Source: Dyadobacter sp. NIV53 (GTDB taxonomy: Bacteria > Bacteroidota > Bacteroidia > Cytophagales > Spirosomataceae). Taken from it: a stretch of 64,000 nucleotides of DNA. The stretch lies in the NCBI RefSeq assembly GCF_019711195.1, contig NZ_CP081299.1, positions 5,738,501-5,802,500 on the forward strand, read 5' to 3'. The notes below the pieces were generated by a model. It was not told the origin of the DNA, did not search any database, and saw nothing but the letters and a program-made list of their open reading frames with translations. This document shows, piece after piece, positions 19,375 to 28,872 of the stretch (the first letter of the stretch is position 1; each line of letters opens with the position of its first letter). Made by a program: the position numbers and the translations under genes.

Positions 19375-20364
19375 TTGGAAACACAGGAATTAACCTATTA
19401 CAAAACGCTGGTAGCCAAGCTGCCGTTTCTTAAAAAAGAAATAGCCAAAGTGATCGTCGGTCAGCAGGAAGCTATTGACGAAATATTGATTTCCCTGCTT
19501 GCGGGCGGACATTGCCTGCTTGAAGGCGTACCGGGACTAGCCAAAACGCTGATGGTAAAAACCATGTCGGAAGCTTTGCACATGAGCTTTAAACGGATAC
19601 AATTCACACCTGATCTGATGCCGGGAGATATTGTGGGAACAGAAATCCTGGAAGAAGATCATGAAACGGGGAAGAAGTTTTTTAAATTTAACCAGGGGCC
19701 AATATTTGCAAATGTGGTTCTGGCAGATGAAATAAACCGGACACCACCAAAAACTCAGGCTGCCTTATTGGAAGCCATGCAGGAAAAAAGTGTGACTTAC
19801 GGCGGAACCAATTACGAACTGCCCGGCCCGTTTTTAATTATTGCCACGCAAAACCCAATTGAACAAGCCGGTACTTATCCACTACCGGAAGCACAGCTGG
19901 ACAGGTTTTTATTGTATATCAAACTGAATTATCCTAACGAACAGGAGGAACTGGATGTGCTGAAAGCGACAACCGGGACATTCCGCCCGACAATAAACCG
20001 GATACTGACAGACGAGGAAATTGTTGATCTGCAAAAACTGACCAGACAGGTTCACATCAGTGAAGAGTTAATCAGCTGGATCAACAAATTGGTACGAGCC
20101 ACACGGCCCGATGGAAGTCCGTCCGAATACGTAAAGGAATGGTGTGACTGGGGAGCCGGGCCGCGAGCAGGACAGGCATTGGTGTTATGTGCGAAAGCAA
20201 GAGCCGTTTTAAATGAAAGATTTGCAGTGATTCCGGAAGATATCCAGCATCTCGCATTTCCTATTCTTCGTCATCGTATTGCCATGAATTTCAGGGCAGA
20301 AGCAGAAGGTATTACGACGGATCAGGTGATTGGCGATTTGTTGAAAATGTTAAAAACAAGGTAG
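19375..20364 (+). CDS. MoxR-family AAA+ ATPase
   Basis: AAA+ chaperone-like ATPase of the MoxR group, thought to remodel or activate VWA-domain partners encoded beside it. Walker A is in LLEGVPGLAKTL (about residues 48-59), Walker B in VVLADEINRTPPKTQ, and sensor 1 in LIIATQNPIEQAGTYPLPEAQLDRF. Length 329 aa is typical. The start is a TTG at 19375 (METQELTYY). It opens a tightly packed run with the DUF58 and BatA-type genes. Confidence 0.95.
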   Translation: METQELTYYKTLVAKLPFLKKEIAKVIVGQQEAIDEILISLLAGGHCLLEGVPGLAKTLMVKTMSEALHMSFKRIQFTPDLMPGDIVGTEILEEDHETGKKFFKFNQGPIFANVVLADEINRTPPKTQAALLEAMQEKSVTYGGTNYELPGPFLIIATQNPIEQAGTYPLPEAQLDRFLLYIKLNYPNEQEELDVLKATTGTFRPTINRILTDEEIVDLQKLTRQVHISEELISWINKLVRATRPDGSPSEYVKEWCDWGAGPRAGQALVLCAKARAVLNERFAVIPEDIQHLAFPILRHRIAMNFRAEAEGITTDQVIGDLLKMLKTR

Positions 20365-20410
20365 GAATGGTTTCAGCACTAAACGTGCTTATGTAACAAA
20401 ATATATCAGG

Positions 20411-21313
20411 ATGGTAAAAACCAACGGATTACTGGCATCAAACTTAATCAAACTCAAAAACCTCCAATTGACCGGCAGGCTTGTGAGTGAGGAGCTGATG
20501 TTGGGAATTCATTCCAGTAAGCGGTCGGGGATCGGTGTTGAATTTGAGCAATATCGTCATTATCAGCCAGGAGATGACCCTAAACGCATTGACTGGAAAC
20601 TATTTGGCCGGACAGATAAACACCTGGTCAGGGAATCTTCCACGGAAAGTGACCGGCAGATCCGTTTTGTTCTCGATCTTTCCGGTTCAATGAATTATGC
20701 TGAAAATGGAGTAAGCCGGTTACAATATGCACAGGTCCTGCTGGCTTCGCTGGCCTATTTGTGTTATATCCAAAATGATCAGATGAGTTTGTACACTTTG
20801 CAAAATGATTCGATTCAAACTATTACTGCCACCGGCGCATCTTCATCAGGCAAACAGGCGTTTCAGAAAATACTGGTCGGACTGGAAAAAACAGTGGCCG
20901 ATGGCGAATGGAAAACGGGTTTAAATGAAGAAATTAAATTTCCGGAATTTCAGCAGAAAGGAAAAGAACAATTTATTTTCGTAACTGACTTTTTACAGGT
21001 AGGAGAGGAGTGGCTCAAAATGATTAAATCACTTGCAAATCCGCGTCGTGAGATTGTTGTTTTTCAAATACTTGGAGACCAGGAAATTGATTTTAATCTT
21101 AAAGGATTTTACCGGTTTAAGGATCTCGAAACAGGAAAAGAAATTGAGCTGGATGCAGAATCAGTCAGAGATAAATTCAGGGAATCTGCAGGTTTGTATT
21201 TTGAAAAATTAAAAGCAGAACTGCAAATACCGAATGTACATCTGGTTCGTGCAAAATTGAGCGATCCGATCGGGATGGTTTTGAAAATATTTTTAACCAA
21301 ACGCAAAGGATAA
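20411..21313 (+). CDS. DUF58 protein (VWA-like)
   Basis: DUF58 proteins carry a degenerate von Willebrand A fold and are the usual MoxR partner. Family landmarks: GVEFEQYRHYQPGDDPKRIDW, split here as RHYQPGDDPKRIDWKLFGRT, and a MIDAS-like DLSGSM near residue 95. The 300 aa length is normal and there is no signal peptide. It ends one base before the start of the BatA-type gene, so translation is likely coupled. Confidence 0.93.
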   Translation: MVKTNGLLASNLIKLKNLQLTGRLVSEELMLGIHSSKRSGIGVEFEQYRHYQPGDDPKRIDWKLFGRTDKHLVRESSTESDRQIRFVLDLSGSMNYAENGVSRLQYAQVLLASLAYLCYIQNDQMSLYTLQNDSIQTITATGASSSGKQAFQKILVGLEKTVADGEWKTGLNEEIKFPEFQQKGKEQFIFVTDFLQVGEEWLKMIKSLANPRREIVVFQILGDQEIDFNLKGFYRFKDLETGKEIELDAESVRDKFRESAGLYFEKLKAELQIPNVHLVRAKLSDPIGMVLKIFLTKRKG

Positions 21314-22540
21314 ATGGAGTTTTTGCAACCAGCTTTGCTTTGGGGCTTTTTGGCGGTAACAATTCCGGTTGTGATCCATTTCTGGTATCAGAAAAAAGGA
21401 AAAACAATCGCCTGGGCAGCTTCACAATGGCTTATTGATAAAACAAGTTTACAGAACCGGGGTTTACGCCTGGATGAAATTCCGTTGCTTTTAATCCGTT
21501 GTTTGCTTGTTATCCTGCTTGTATTGTTATTGAGCAAACCTATTGTAAACTGGTTTAGGTCAAGTCCGTTAACTGAAAAAATTCACTTGGTCGAACCTGA
21601 TAATCTGCTTGTCAGCAATTTTCGTTTTGAACTGGAAAATGCAATAAAGAAAGGTGAAAAAATTTACTGGATCGGGGCAGAAAAGCAGGAAGCAAAAGAT
21701 ATTTCGGTAGTGCCAAAACAAAAAGATGTTGAATTGTATTTGCAAAAAAGTATCAGCAGAGTAAGTGAAACGGGAAAAGAACTGAACCTGTATATCAGTT
21801 ATAACCAAAAACTGGCCGGGTTGCCTAAAATATACGTACCGGGTTCTTTTAAACTTTTTTCCATTATTGATTCAACCCTTAAAGCCGCTATATCTTATCT
21901 GGATCTTGGCAACGGGAAAAAGCTTTTTGCAGATCGGAATCCGAACGGAGTTGTACAACTGAAAGTTACAGGTGTGACGGATAATATTCCTGCAAGCCAA
22001 TTTGCTTCTGAACCGGTTCATAAAGGAAAAATCCAGGTATTAATTGATTATAAAAATCCGGCTGAACAACAAACTGTTCAGGCGGCTATGCTTGCATTGG
22101 GTGAAGTTTATAGCATTCCATTTGTCATTGATCTTGCTAAAAAAACGGATATTAAGTACGAATGGATTTTTACAGATCAAAAAATGATGGAAACTAATCC
22201 TGGAACATTATATTTCATTCGAAACGATAATGCGCGTCAGAATTTATCAGAAAATATCATTCCAATTCAGGATTCATTACGTCTTTCAACTTCTGAGCTG
22301 GTTCAGAACGGAGCAGTGCCCGAATGGGTTGGAAATATTTTGGTTGCACATTACAAGTTAAACGAAGATATCATTCCATTAAGTCAGCAACAGCTCAATG
22401 CGCGGTTTATAAGCGTAAAACCTGTTGCAAACCAAAATGCCAACAAGATTTATCAATGGCTTTTGCTATTTTTTGTGATCACGCTGATTGTTGAACGTTG
22501 GATTGCTTTAAGAAAAAATACCAGTCAGACTTATGCATGA
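21314..22540 (+). CDS. BatA-type N-terminal membrane protein
   Basis: Membrane protein starting with the BatA/aerotolerance N-terminal domain: FLQPALLWGFLAVTIPVVIHF, here split as QPALLWGFLAVTIPVVIH, an amphipathic linker, then a second TM near LLIRCLLVILLVLLL. A large soluble middle domain follows, and a third TM (about residues 378-396) sits before the basic tail. The canonical VWA domain is not evident. The role in the MoxR operon (envelope stress or aerotolerance) is known only for distant relatives. It overlaps the next gene by 8 bp. Confidence 0.85.
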   Translation: MEFLQPALLWGFLAVTIPVVIHFWYQKKGKTIAWAASQWLIDKTSLQNRGLRLDEIPLLLIRCLLVILLVLLLSKPIVNWFRSSPLTEKIHLVEPDNLLVSNFRFELENAIKKGEKIYWIGAEKQEAKDISVVPKQKDVELYLQKSISRVSETGKELNLYISYNQKLAGLPKIYVPGSFKLFSIIDSTLKAAISYLDLGNGKKLFADRNPNGVVQLKVTGVTDNIPASQFASEPVHKGKIQVLIDYKNPAEQQTVQAAMLALGEVYSIPFVIDLAKKTDIKYEWIFTDQKMMETNPGTLYFIRNDNARQNLSENIIPIQDSLRLSTSELVQNGAVPEWVGNILVAHYKLNEDIIPLSQQQLNARFISVKPVANQNANKIYQWLLLFFVITLIVERWIALRKNTSQTYA

Positions 22541-24740
22541 ATTAAAAAAACTGGTCCGTTCCGTTACCGGCCATCTTAATGCTGATGCGGTTATCAAATT
22601 ATTGCTTTTGACTATATCAGTCAATATACTCGTTTCAGCTTTTTCGGGTTCTGAATTTATAGCATCTGCTTTGGCTGCTATTGTCACATGGACTTTGGGC
22701 GCTAAGGTGACCGGTATTTTTCAAAACAAAAAACCCAAAGCAATTTCGCTCATCCATGAATATGTTGGTGAAACAGAATACAGCCTTCATTTACTGGAAA
22801 AAAATGAACTGAACCTGGCTGAGCAATTACAGTTGGAAAGACTTCAGTTTAACTCAAATGATGTAAAATTTCCATTTTCCAAATTATATTCCGGGATGGG
22901 TTTTTATATCGGGCTGCTATTGTTTTCTGTGGCTTTTTCGTATGTTTTTCCCAAAATCAATTTTGGTTCAAAAGACAGCAAAACAGTCGAAAAAATGGAA
23001 GGTAAAAAGAAGAAACCTAACCTGCTTGTTGCTCCTGCTTTCGAATCTGTAAAGGTTTCAGTGAATCCTCCGGCTTACACAAAATTGCCAAAAAGACAAT
23101 CTTCGGATTTGAATGTTACTGCAATTGCCGGTTCAGTTATTCAATGGAATGTTTCTTTCAGCCACGATCAGAATTTATCTGTTCATCTTGTCAATAATCG
23201 TGGAGAAGAGGTTTTGTTTAAAAATGCAAACAGTTCTTTCACTTACAGTGACCGTCTGACCGGCTCCGGGCTCTATTCAATTAAGGCATATTGGAAAGAT
23301 TCTGTCGTGTATCAATCTGATTTTTACAGGCTGGAAGCAACCCCAGACCTTGCTCCTAAAATAGAACCGGAATCCAAAGAATTGTATAAATACCATTTAC
23401 TGAAAGATAGTAAATCATTCAGGATCGCAGCTAAAATTTCTGATGATTTTCGGGTTAAACAGGCATTTATTGTAGCTACTGTGGCGCGTGGTTCAGGCGA
23501 AAATGTGAAGTTCAGGGAAATGAAATTTCCGTTGGCTCCCTCCGATTTTAAGGAAGCCAATTTACAGAAAACCATAAATCTGAATGAGTTGAATTTCACT
23601 CCTGGCGATGAATTATATTATTACTGGGCTGCAATTGACAATAGACAACCCGATGCAAATTTCAGTAAATCAGATACTTATTTTTTAGTTTATAAAGATA
23701 CAGCGCAGATTGAAGAATCGGAACTGGCTACCATGGCAGTGAATATTATACCTGAATATTTTCGCAGTCAGCGGCAGATCATTATTGACACCGAAAAACT
23801 AATTGCAAAACGAAAGAAGTTGCAGAAGAAGGAGTTTAATTCTGTATCCAATGAAATCGGATTTGATCAGAAAGTATTACGGATGCGTTATGGACAATAT
23901 CTGGGTGAGGAAACAGAAACAAGTATCGGCGGACAGGGAGGTCCTCCTTCCGGTGATAGCCACGCCACCGGAAATATTCTGGACGCCTTTACGCATAAGT
24001 CTGATGGTGAGGGAGAAGCCGCAGAGCGAAGGGCTTCGGAGCCTGTTCACAAGGAGGAGCATGATGACCACGCTCATGGACAGGACGGTGACTCCAAAGA
24101 TCCTGTGGCGGCATTGATGGAGCAATATGTACATGCACATGATGATGCCGAAACCAATACTTTTTATGAACAATCTACACGAAGCCTGTTGAAAATGGCA
24201 TTGGAACAGATGTGGCAGTCGGAATTGCATTTACGTATGTATGAGCCGGAAAAAGCCATTCCTTTTGAGCATAAAGCGCTGGAATTTCTCAAATCTGCTC
24301 AGCATAAAGCACGCGCATTTGTAAAGAAAAGCGGCTATGATCCGCCTCCCATCAAGGAAAAAGAAAAACGCCTGAGCGGGGAATTGACCGACATTAATAC
24401 GAGCCTGAATTCTGAAAAAATATTTGATCAGGTTCGTACAGAACAACTTTCAGCAGAAGTGCTGGGTTACCTGGAATATCCCAAACTGAATAAATCACAG
24501 CAAACTAAGCTACAGCAGGCAGGTTCGTTATTATCAGAAAGACTTATGAAAGGCAGTCTGCAAAACTGGCCGGTGATTGGTTCTCTGCAAAAACTGGTGA
24601 GTGGGAAAATACTTTCTTTAAAAGAAAAGCAGCAATTGAAAACTGAACTTTATAAACGTACTGATCATACGGAACAAAGCAAACAGAGTTATTCCAGTGA
24701 GAAAAAACTGGAAGATGCTTTCTGGAAAAAAATCAGGTGA
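22533..24740 (+). CDS. Large membrane protein of the MoxR/BatA operon, DUF4175-like
   Basis: 735 aa. Two or three TM segments near the N-terminus (about residues 20-55 and 120-145), an Ig-like periplasmic middle (VSVNPPAYTKLPKR, residues about 170-410), and a long charged helical C-terminal half. A histidine-rich acidic patch at about residues 503-535 (HKEEHDDHAHG, YVHAHDD) may bind metal. The layout resembles DUF4175 proteins of MoxR operons; this assignment rests on layout and context, not on a diagnostic motif. It overlaps the BatA-type gene by 8 bp. Confidence 0.7.
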   Translation: MHELKKLVRSVTGHLNADAVIKLLLLTISVNILVSAFSGSEFIASALAAIVTWTLGAKVTGIFQNKKPKAISLIHEYVGETEYSLHLLEKNELNLAEQLQLERLQFNSNDVKFPFSKLYSGMGFYIGLLLFSVAFSYVFPKINFGSKDSKTVEKMEGKKKKPNLLVAPAFESVKVSVNPPAYTKLPKRQSSDLNVTAIAGSVIQWNVSFSHDQNLSVHLVNNRGEEVLFKNANSSFTYSDRLTGSGLYSIKAYWKDSVVYQSDFYRLEATPDLAPKIEPESKELYKYHLLKDSKSFRIAAKISDDFRVKQAFIVATVARGSGENVKFREMKFPLAPSDFKEANLQKTINLNELNFTPGDELYYYWAAIDNRQPDANFSKSDTYFLVYKDTAQIEESELATMAVNIIPEYFRSQRQIIIDTEKLIAKRKKLQKKEFNSVSNEIGFDQKVLRMRYGQYLGEETETSIGGQGGPPSGDSHATGNILDAFTHKSDGEGEAAERRASEPVHKEEHDDHAHGQDGDSKDPVAALMEQYVHAHDDAETNTFYEQSTRSLLKMALEQMWQSELHLRMYEPEKAIPFEHKALEFLKSAQHKARAFVKKSGYDPPPIKEKEKRLSGELTDINTSLNSEKIFDQVRTEQLSAEVLGYLEYPKLNKSQQTKLQQAGSLLSERLMKGSLQNWPVIGSLQKLVSGKILSLKEKQQLKTELYKRTDHTEQSKQSYSSEKKLEDAFWKKIR

Positions 24741-24820
24741 CCGACTTTACAAGGCTGGGCGTCCCCATTGAAAACCTGGAAAGTCTGATACTGGTAAAAT
24801 TTATCTTGAATAATTAATAC

Positions 24821-26521
24821 ATGATCCAATTTGATTTTGACTGGTCGGAGCCGGTAAACCTAATCTTACTTGCACTTTTAATTGTACTTCTTTTCGTGCA
24901 ATTGTGGCTGCTTGTATTCAGGGGCCGGCAAGTATTTACAGGAAGATCAGCAGTTCGCCTGGGACTAAATTTACTGCTTTGGATTGCTATTGCAGCCTTT
25001 ATATTTCAGCCATATTTTAAAAAGGATTCTGTATCTGTGCATGCACTTATTGTTGGAAAAGACGTTCCTTCTGATTTTGCAGCGAAATTAAAAGATAGCC
25101 TGAAAACAGCGGAAGGTTTGGATTTCCCTAGTTTTAGACAGGGACGCCCAGCCATGGAAAATCTTCGTCGCAGTAACATTGATACACTATTTCTCGCCGG
25201 ACAAGACTTTGAACCAGCCCTTTTCCAGGCCTTAACACAAACGGAAGAACCTCCAATTATCAAATGGATTTATTATTCCGCAGTGGATCAGTTGGGAAAC
25301 CTGAAATGGAAAGCCATTTTACGAAAAGGAGAAATACAGAGTATACAAGGAAATATAGAATCGCTAAAAAAGCAGGTTTTAAAATTGCGTTATGGGAGCC
25401 AGATTTTAGATAGTACTTCACTATTTATTGGGCATAACAAATTCAAATTATCGTTCCCGGTTTTCGGTCAGGGAAGAATGTCAGCGAATTTGGTTCTGGA
25501 TAATAAAACAATAGATACAATACGTTTTTTTGCCCGTCCAAATGAACCGCTGACATTTCATGTTATAATGGATAATCCTGATTTTGAAAGTCGAAACCTT
25601 GCGAACTGGCTTGGTAAAAACGGGCATTCAGTGGTTTATACAACTACGCTTTCAAAAGATATTAAGAGTAAACTGACGATCAACAAAGCGAAAGATCCGG
25701 ATGTCATTATTACCGGCCCGGATAATGTTTCCAATGCACAGGTAAAAAAACAACTTGCAAATGGCAAGAGCGTATTATTTATTAATCTATCGAACCCGGT
25801 TTCTGAAATTGCTGCCGTCAATGCTGCATTGGGAACCAAGTTGCAAATCCGTAAAATTTCCAACGAAACCGCCATTACAATTTCGCCAGAACTAACCGCT
25901 TTGCCTTACCAGTTTGTAACGTCGAATCATTATTTACCTGTTGCCAAATATCCTATAGCTATTGAAAAAATGAGTGGAAAAATTGGTGTGAGTTTACTAA
26001 ATGAAACTTTTCCCCTGATATTAAACGGCGATAGTGTTACTTATCAAAAAGTTTGGAATTCCATTCTGGCATCATTACACCCTGCAACCCAATCGAATGT
26101 AGATATGAAGGCTCCGATATATCAAAATCTTAATACAGCAGTTAACATAAACAACTTTACAAGCTTTCCAAAATTTCTGAAAATGGGTAACGACACGCTT
26201 TTTCTTACTTATTCTCCACTGAATAACCGATCAGCTAACGGATGTTTTACACCCACAGAATCAGGGTGGAACATATCACCGGATTCATCAGGAATTGAAT
26301 ATTTTGTTGAAAATGAAAATGATTTGAATTTAGATTTCAACACGGAAAAAATGAAGGATTTTGTCCGAACTTATACTTCTTTACAGGCGAAATTAGCTAC
26401 TGCCACAATTGGAACCGATTTTGTGGCAGATAAAGGAATTAAAAAGAAATTTTCCGATTGGGCCTGGTTTGCAATTGTAATTGGTTGTATTGTAGGGGCT
26501 TGGGTGGAGGGTAAGTTGTAG
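24821..26521 (+). CDS. Membrane-anchored protein of the MoxR/BatA operon, function unknown
   Basis: 566 aa, with two N-terminal TM segments (LILLALLIVLLFVQLWLLVF; LNLLLWIAIAAFIF), a soluble region with alternating strands and helices, and a C-terminal TM (WAWFAIVIGCIVGAWV). The middle (DNPDFESRNLANWLGKNGH, PDVIITGPDNVS) looks like a Rossmann-like or glutamine-amidotransferase-like fold as in BatA-type relatives, but no catalytic motif can be named. It lies 80 bp behind the DUF4175-like gene and probably closes the operon. Confidence 0.75.
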   Translation: MIQFDFDWSEPVNLILLALLIVLLFVQLWLLVFRGRQVFTGRSAVRLGLNLLLWIAIAAFIFQPYFKKDSVSVHALIVGKDVPSDFAAKLKDSLKTAEGLDFPSFRQGRPAMENLRRSNIDTLFLAGQDFEPALFQALTQTEEPPIIKWIYYSAVDQLGNLKWKAILRKGEIQSIQGNIESLKKQVLKLRYGSQILDSTSLFIGHNKFKLSFPVFGQGRMSANLVLDNKTIDTIRFFARPNEPLTFHVIMDNPDFESRNLANWLGKNGHSVVYTTTLSKDIKSKLTINKAKDPDVIITGPDNVSNAQVKKQLANGKSVLFINLSNPVSEIAAVNAALGTKLQIRKISNETAITISPELTALPYQFVTSNHYLPVAKYPIAIEKMSGKIGVSLLNETFPLILNGDSVTYQKVWNSILASLHPATQSNVDMKAPIYQNLNTAVNINNFTSFPKFLKMGNDTLFLTYSPLNNRSANGCFTPTESGWNISPDSSGIEYFVENENDLNLDFNTEKMKDFVRTYTSLQAKLATATIGTDFVADKGIKKKFSDWAWFAIVIGCIVGAWVEGKL

Positions 26522-26554
26522 AAGGGGAGGGATAATAAGAATTTATAATATAAT

Positions 26555-26665
26555 TCAAATCAATAATTTTAACCTTTCAGGTGCGGAAGAAATGAATTTT
26601 TTACTTCCCACAATGCCACTGTCAATGACATCTTCGACAAGAAGACGAGGATATGGTTTAGACAT
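26555..26665 (-). CDS. 36-residue ORF overlapping the MNT gene, possible HepT relic
   Basis: Starts within the end of the MNT gene (8-base overlap), the position where a HEPN/HepT toxin normally begins. The first residues MSKPYPRLLVEDVID resemble HepT N-termini, but the frame stops after 36 residues and no Rx4-6H catalytic motif follows. Likely a truncated toxin remnant or chance ORF. Confidence 0.3.
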   Translation of the reverse strand: MSKPYPRLLVEDVIDSGIVGSKKFISSAPERLKLLI

Positions 26666-26948
26666 ACATTATTTCCGATTCTATTGCCTGGAAATATTTT
26701 TGTTTGATTCCTTTTCTTGAAACAAGGTCAACGTTTTTTCTGATTTTATTTTCAATAAAATTTGCCAGATCCACGAATTCAATACCAACTGGCTCACTGA
26801 AATCAACAATAATATCTACATCACTGGCATTTGTAAAATCATTCCGGACTATCGAGCCAAACAAACCAATAGAACTAACATGATATTTTTCAATCAGTTC
26901 TGGCTTTAACTGAGCAAGAATGTGCTTTATGGTTGTTGAGTCGGTCAT
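26658..26948 (-). CDS. MNT-type minimal nucleotidyltransferase (MntA-like antitoxin)
   Basis: 96-residue nucleotidyltransferase-fold protein. The diagnostic GLFGSIVRNDF and SDVDIIVDF (GSx..R and DxD) are present, followed by KNVDLVSRKG. MNT proteins of HepT/MntA modules AMPylate and silence the HEPN RNase toxin. Here the expected toxin gene is missing; only a 36-codon frame overlaps the 3' end. Isolated minus-strand gene between two plus-strand units. Confidence 0.88.
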   Translation of the reverse strand: MTDSTTIKHILAQLKPELIEKYHVSSIGLFGSIVRNDFTNASDVDIIVDFSEPVGIEFVDLANFIENKIRKNVDLVSRKGIKQKYFQAIESEIMYV

Positions 26949-27034
26949 GAAATGTTTCGTTTAGAAACCCTTAATTCTCAAAGCTAAGTATTTTGATTGA
27001 AAATTGTAATTTGCAGATTCACAACTCATCTTTT

Positions 27035-28018
27035 ATGAAAATCGCCACGTTCAGTACGCAGCATTACGATCAGGAATATCTCAATCAATTCAATACCGGA
27101 CATGAGATCACTTATTTCAAAGTACCATTGAATGAACAGACGGTGGTTCTTACCAAAGGATTTGATGCCGTTTGTATTTTTGTAAACGATCTGGCGAATG
27201 AAGATGTATTGAAAGTTTTAGCTGAAAATGGAATTAAACTCGTTGTGTTGCGTTGTGCCGGATTTAACAATGTGGACATTGAAGCAGCTAATCAGTTGGA
27301 AATTCCTGTCGTTCGGGTGCCGGCTTATTCGCCGGAGGCTGTGGCTGAACATGCCATTGCGCTGATCCTGACACTTAACCGCAAAACGCACAAAGCATAT
27401 AACCGTATCCGCGAAGGTAATTTTTCATTGGAAAAACTGATGGGTTTTAACCTTCATAACCGAAAAGTAGCCGTTATTGGAACCGGTGCAATTGGCAAAG
27501 CTTTTTGCAGGATTCTGAAAGGGTTTGGTTGTAAAATTGCAGCTTATGATATTTATCCTGATCCGGCTTTGCTGGAAGCCGGTATAATTTATGGCACACT
27601 GGAAAAAACACTCGCTGATGCGGATATCGTTTCCCTGCACTGTCCGCTTACTGAAACTACCCATCATTTGATCAATGAAAATTCACTCAAACTTTTCAAG
27701 CATGGCGCTATGCTGATCAATACCAGTCGCGGCGGATTGATACATACTGCTGATGTGATAGAAGCCTTGAAAACCGGACAGCTTGGTTACCTTGGGTTGG
27801 ATGTTTATGAACAGGAAGGCAATTTGTTTTTCCGGGATTTTTCTGAGGATATTATTCAGGATGATCTTATAGCCAGGCTTATTTCATTTCCAAATGTTCT
27901 GATCACATCGCATCAGGGCTTTTTTACAAAGGAAGCCATGGAGCAGATCGCAGTAACAAGTTTTTTAAATATTGATGCTTTTGTGAATGGGGAAGAGTTG
28001 GTGAATCAAATTAGGTGA
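27035..28018 (+). CDS. D-2-hydroxyacid dehydrogenase (D-lactate dehydrogenase type)
   Basis: NAD-dependent reductase of 2-keto acids, most like fermentative D-lactate dehydrogenase (pyruvate to D-lactate). Nucleotide-binding GTGAIGKAFCRILKGFG followed by AAYD, the LHCPLTETTHHLIN and MLINTSRGGLI blocks, the catalytic Arg/Glu segments, and late TSHQGFFT histidine are present. The ATG at 27035 (MKIATFSTQHY) is preferred; a 14-residue longer TTG-start form looks like leader sequence. 327 aa is the usual size. Cytosolic, single gene. Confidence 0.93.
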   Translation: MKIATFSTQHYDQEYLNQFNTGHEITYFKVPLNEQTVVLTKGFDAVCIFVNDLANEDVLKVLAENGIKLVVLRCAGFNNVDIEAANQLEIPVVRVPAYSPEAVAEHAIALILTLNRKTHKAYNRIREGNFSLEKLMGFNLHNRKVAVIGTGAIGKAFCRILKGFGCKIAAYDIYPDPALLEAGIIYGTLEKTLADADIVSLHCPLTETTHHLINENSLKLFKHGAMLINTSRGGLIHTADVIEALKTGQLGYLGLDVYEQEGNLFFRDFSEDIIQDDLIARLISFPNVLITSHQGFFTKEAMEQIAVTSFLNIDAFVNGEELVNQIR

Positions 28019-28112
28019 TTAAGAGACTTGAAATAAAAACAAAATAATGTTAATCAAATTGTTTAATTTTGTTTATTAAAATTAATGTTTTTGTTATCTA
28101 AATACTGGATAT

Positions 28113-28403
28113 ATGTTGCAAATTGTTGAAAGCTATATTGAGCTTAAAAAGAATATGGCAAATTTGATTAATAAGTCCGGCTATAAAAATTCATTTTTAG
28201 CTGAACAAATAGGAATTCCGGCTCCAACTTTCAGTGTGAAAAAGCAGCGGGGAAATTGGACAGAAGTTGAAATCAAACAAATCCTGTCAATAATTGAAAA
28301 TGATAAATTGGAAGATTATTTTATGATCGAACTAATGGAGTCTGCAAAAGATGAACCCAGTTATCCTGTTTCGCAATTAAAAGCGGAAATGGGATGGAAG
28401 TAA
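28113..28403 (+). CDS. Antitoxin-like helix-turn-helix protein
   Basis: 96 aa. The central stretch SFLAEQIGIPAPTFSVKKQRG reads as a small helix-turn-helix of the Cro/XRE kind. The C-terminal tail is acidic and likely wraps the toxin. It overlaps the start of the RelE-like gene by 10 bp, the standard antitoxin-first arrangement. The preceding 90 bases are AT-rich and probably hold its promoter and operator. Confidence 0.7.
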   Translation: MLQIVESYIELKKNMANLINKSGYKNSFLAEQIGIPAPTFSVKKQRGNWTEVEIKQILSIIENDKLEDYFMIELMESAKDEPSYPVSQLKAEMGWK

Positions 28404-28675
28404 GGTATAAGTCAAGATTTAAAAAGGCCTTATTGTCTACACCTAAACATATTCAGGAAGCAGTTTTTGAAGTCATAACGAAACTGGAAGTTGCTGACAC
28501 TATTGACAGTGCTCATGTGGATTATAAACGAATGGAAGGCCAAAAAAAGAGCACTAATTATTTTCGAATTCGAATTGGCCAATACAGGTTAGGTTTGGAA
28601 TATATCAAGCCCAATATTATGCTTATAACAATTATGATTCGTGGTGATATTTACAAATCTTTTCCTCCTAAATGA
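28394..28675 (+). CDS. RelE/ParE-superfamily toxin
   Basis: 93 aa basic protein with the toxin pattern: MEVRYKSRFKKALL start, a helix pair (STPKHIQEAVFEVITKLE), then strands with MEGQKKSTNYFRIRIGQYRLGLEY and a C-terminal MIRGDIYKSFPP. This matches mRNA interferase/gyrase toxin folds with FRIRIGxYR. It starts inside the antitoxin gene. Whether it cleaves mRNA or acts on gyrase cannot be told. Confidence 0.82.
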   Translation: MEVRYKSRFKKALLSTPKHIQEAVFEVITKLEVADTIDSAHVDYKRMEGQKKSTNYFRIRIGQYRLGLEYIKPNIMLITIMIRGDIYKSFPPK

Positions 28676-28728
28676 AAACTGCTAAATTTTTGATGGTTGA
28701 TAACGGTGCAACCAAGAACGCATAGGCC

Positions 28729-28872
28729 TCAAGAAATGGATCCGTCTTTGATCATTGCCTGAATCCCTTCCAAAACTGCCAAAAATGGAAGAAATAAGCC
28801 CATCACAATACAGGTAATCGCAAATGCCATAAGACAAACTAAACCGAAGATAAATTTTACCAGGAAGACCAT
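28729..28872 (-). CDS. Possible small membrane protein (47 aa)
   Basis: Short minus-strand frame: a single long hydrophobic stretch (FIFGLVCLMAFAITCIVMGL and on to LPFLAVL) and a polar tail ending DGSIS. The frame continues upstream of the ATG for about 28 codons without a usual start, so the ATG at 28872 is the only supported one. It is the only coding signal in the 298 bases between the toxin and the AddB-like gene. Confidence 0.4.
   Translation of the reverse strand: MVFLVKFIFGLVCLMAFAITCIVMGLFLPFLAVLEGIQAMIKDGSIS

Noticed and set aside
24738..24818. 26-codon GTG-start frame overlapping the end of the DUF4175-like gene
   Set aside because: Too short, no recognisable signal, and only the overlap position argues for it.
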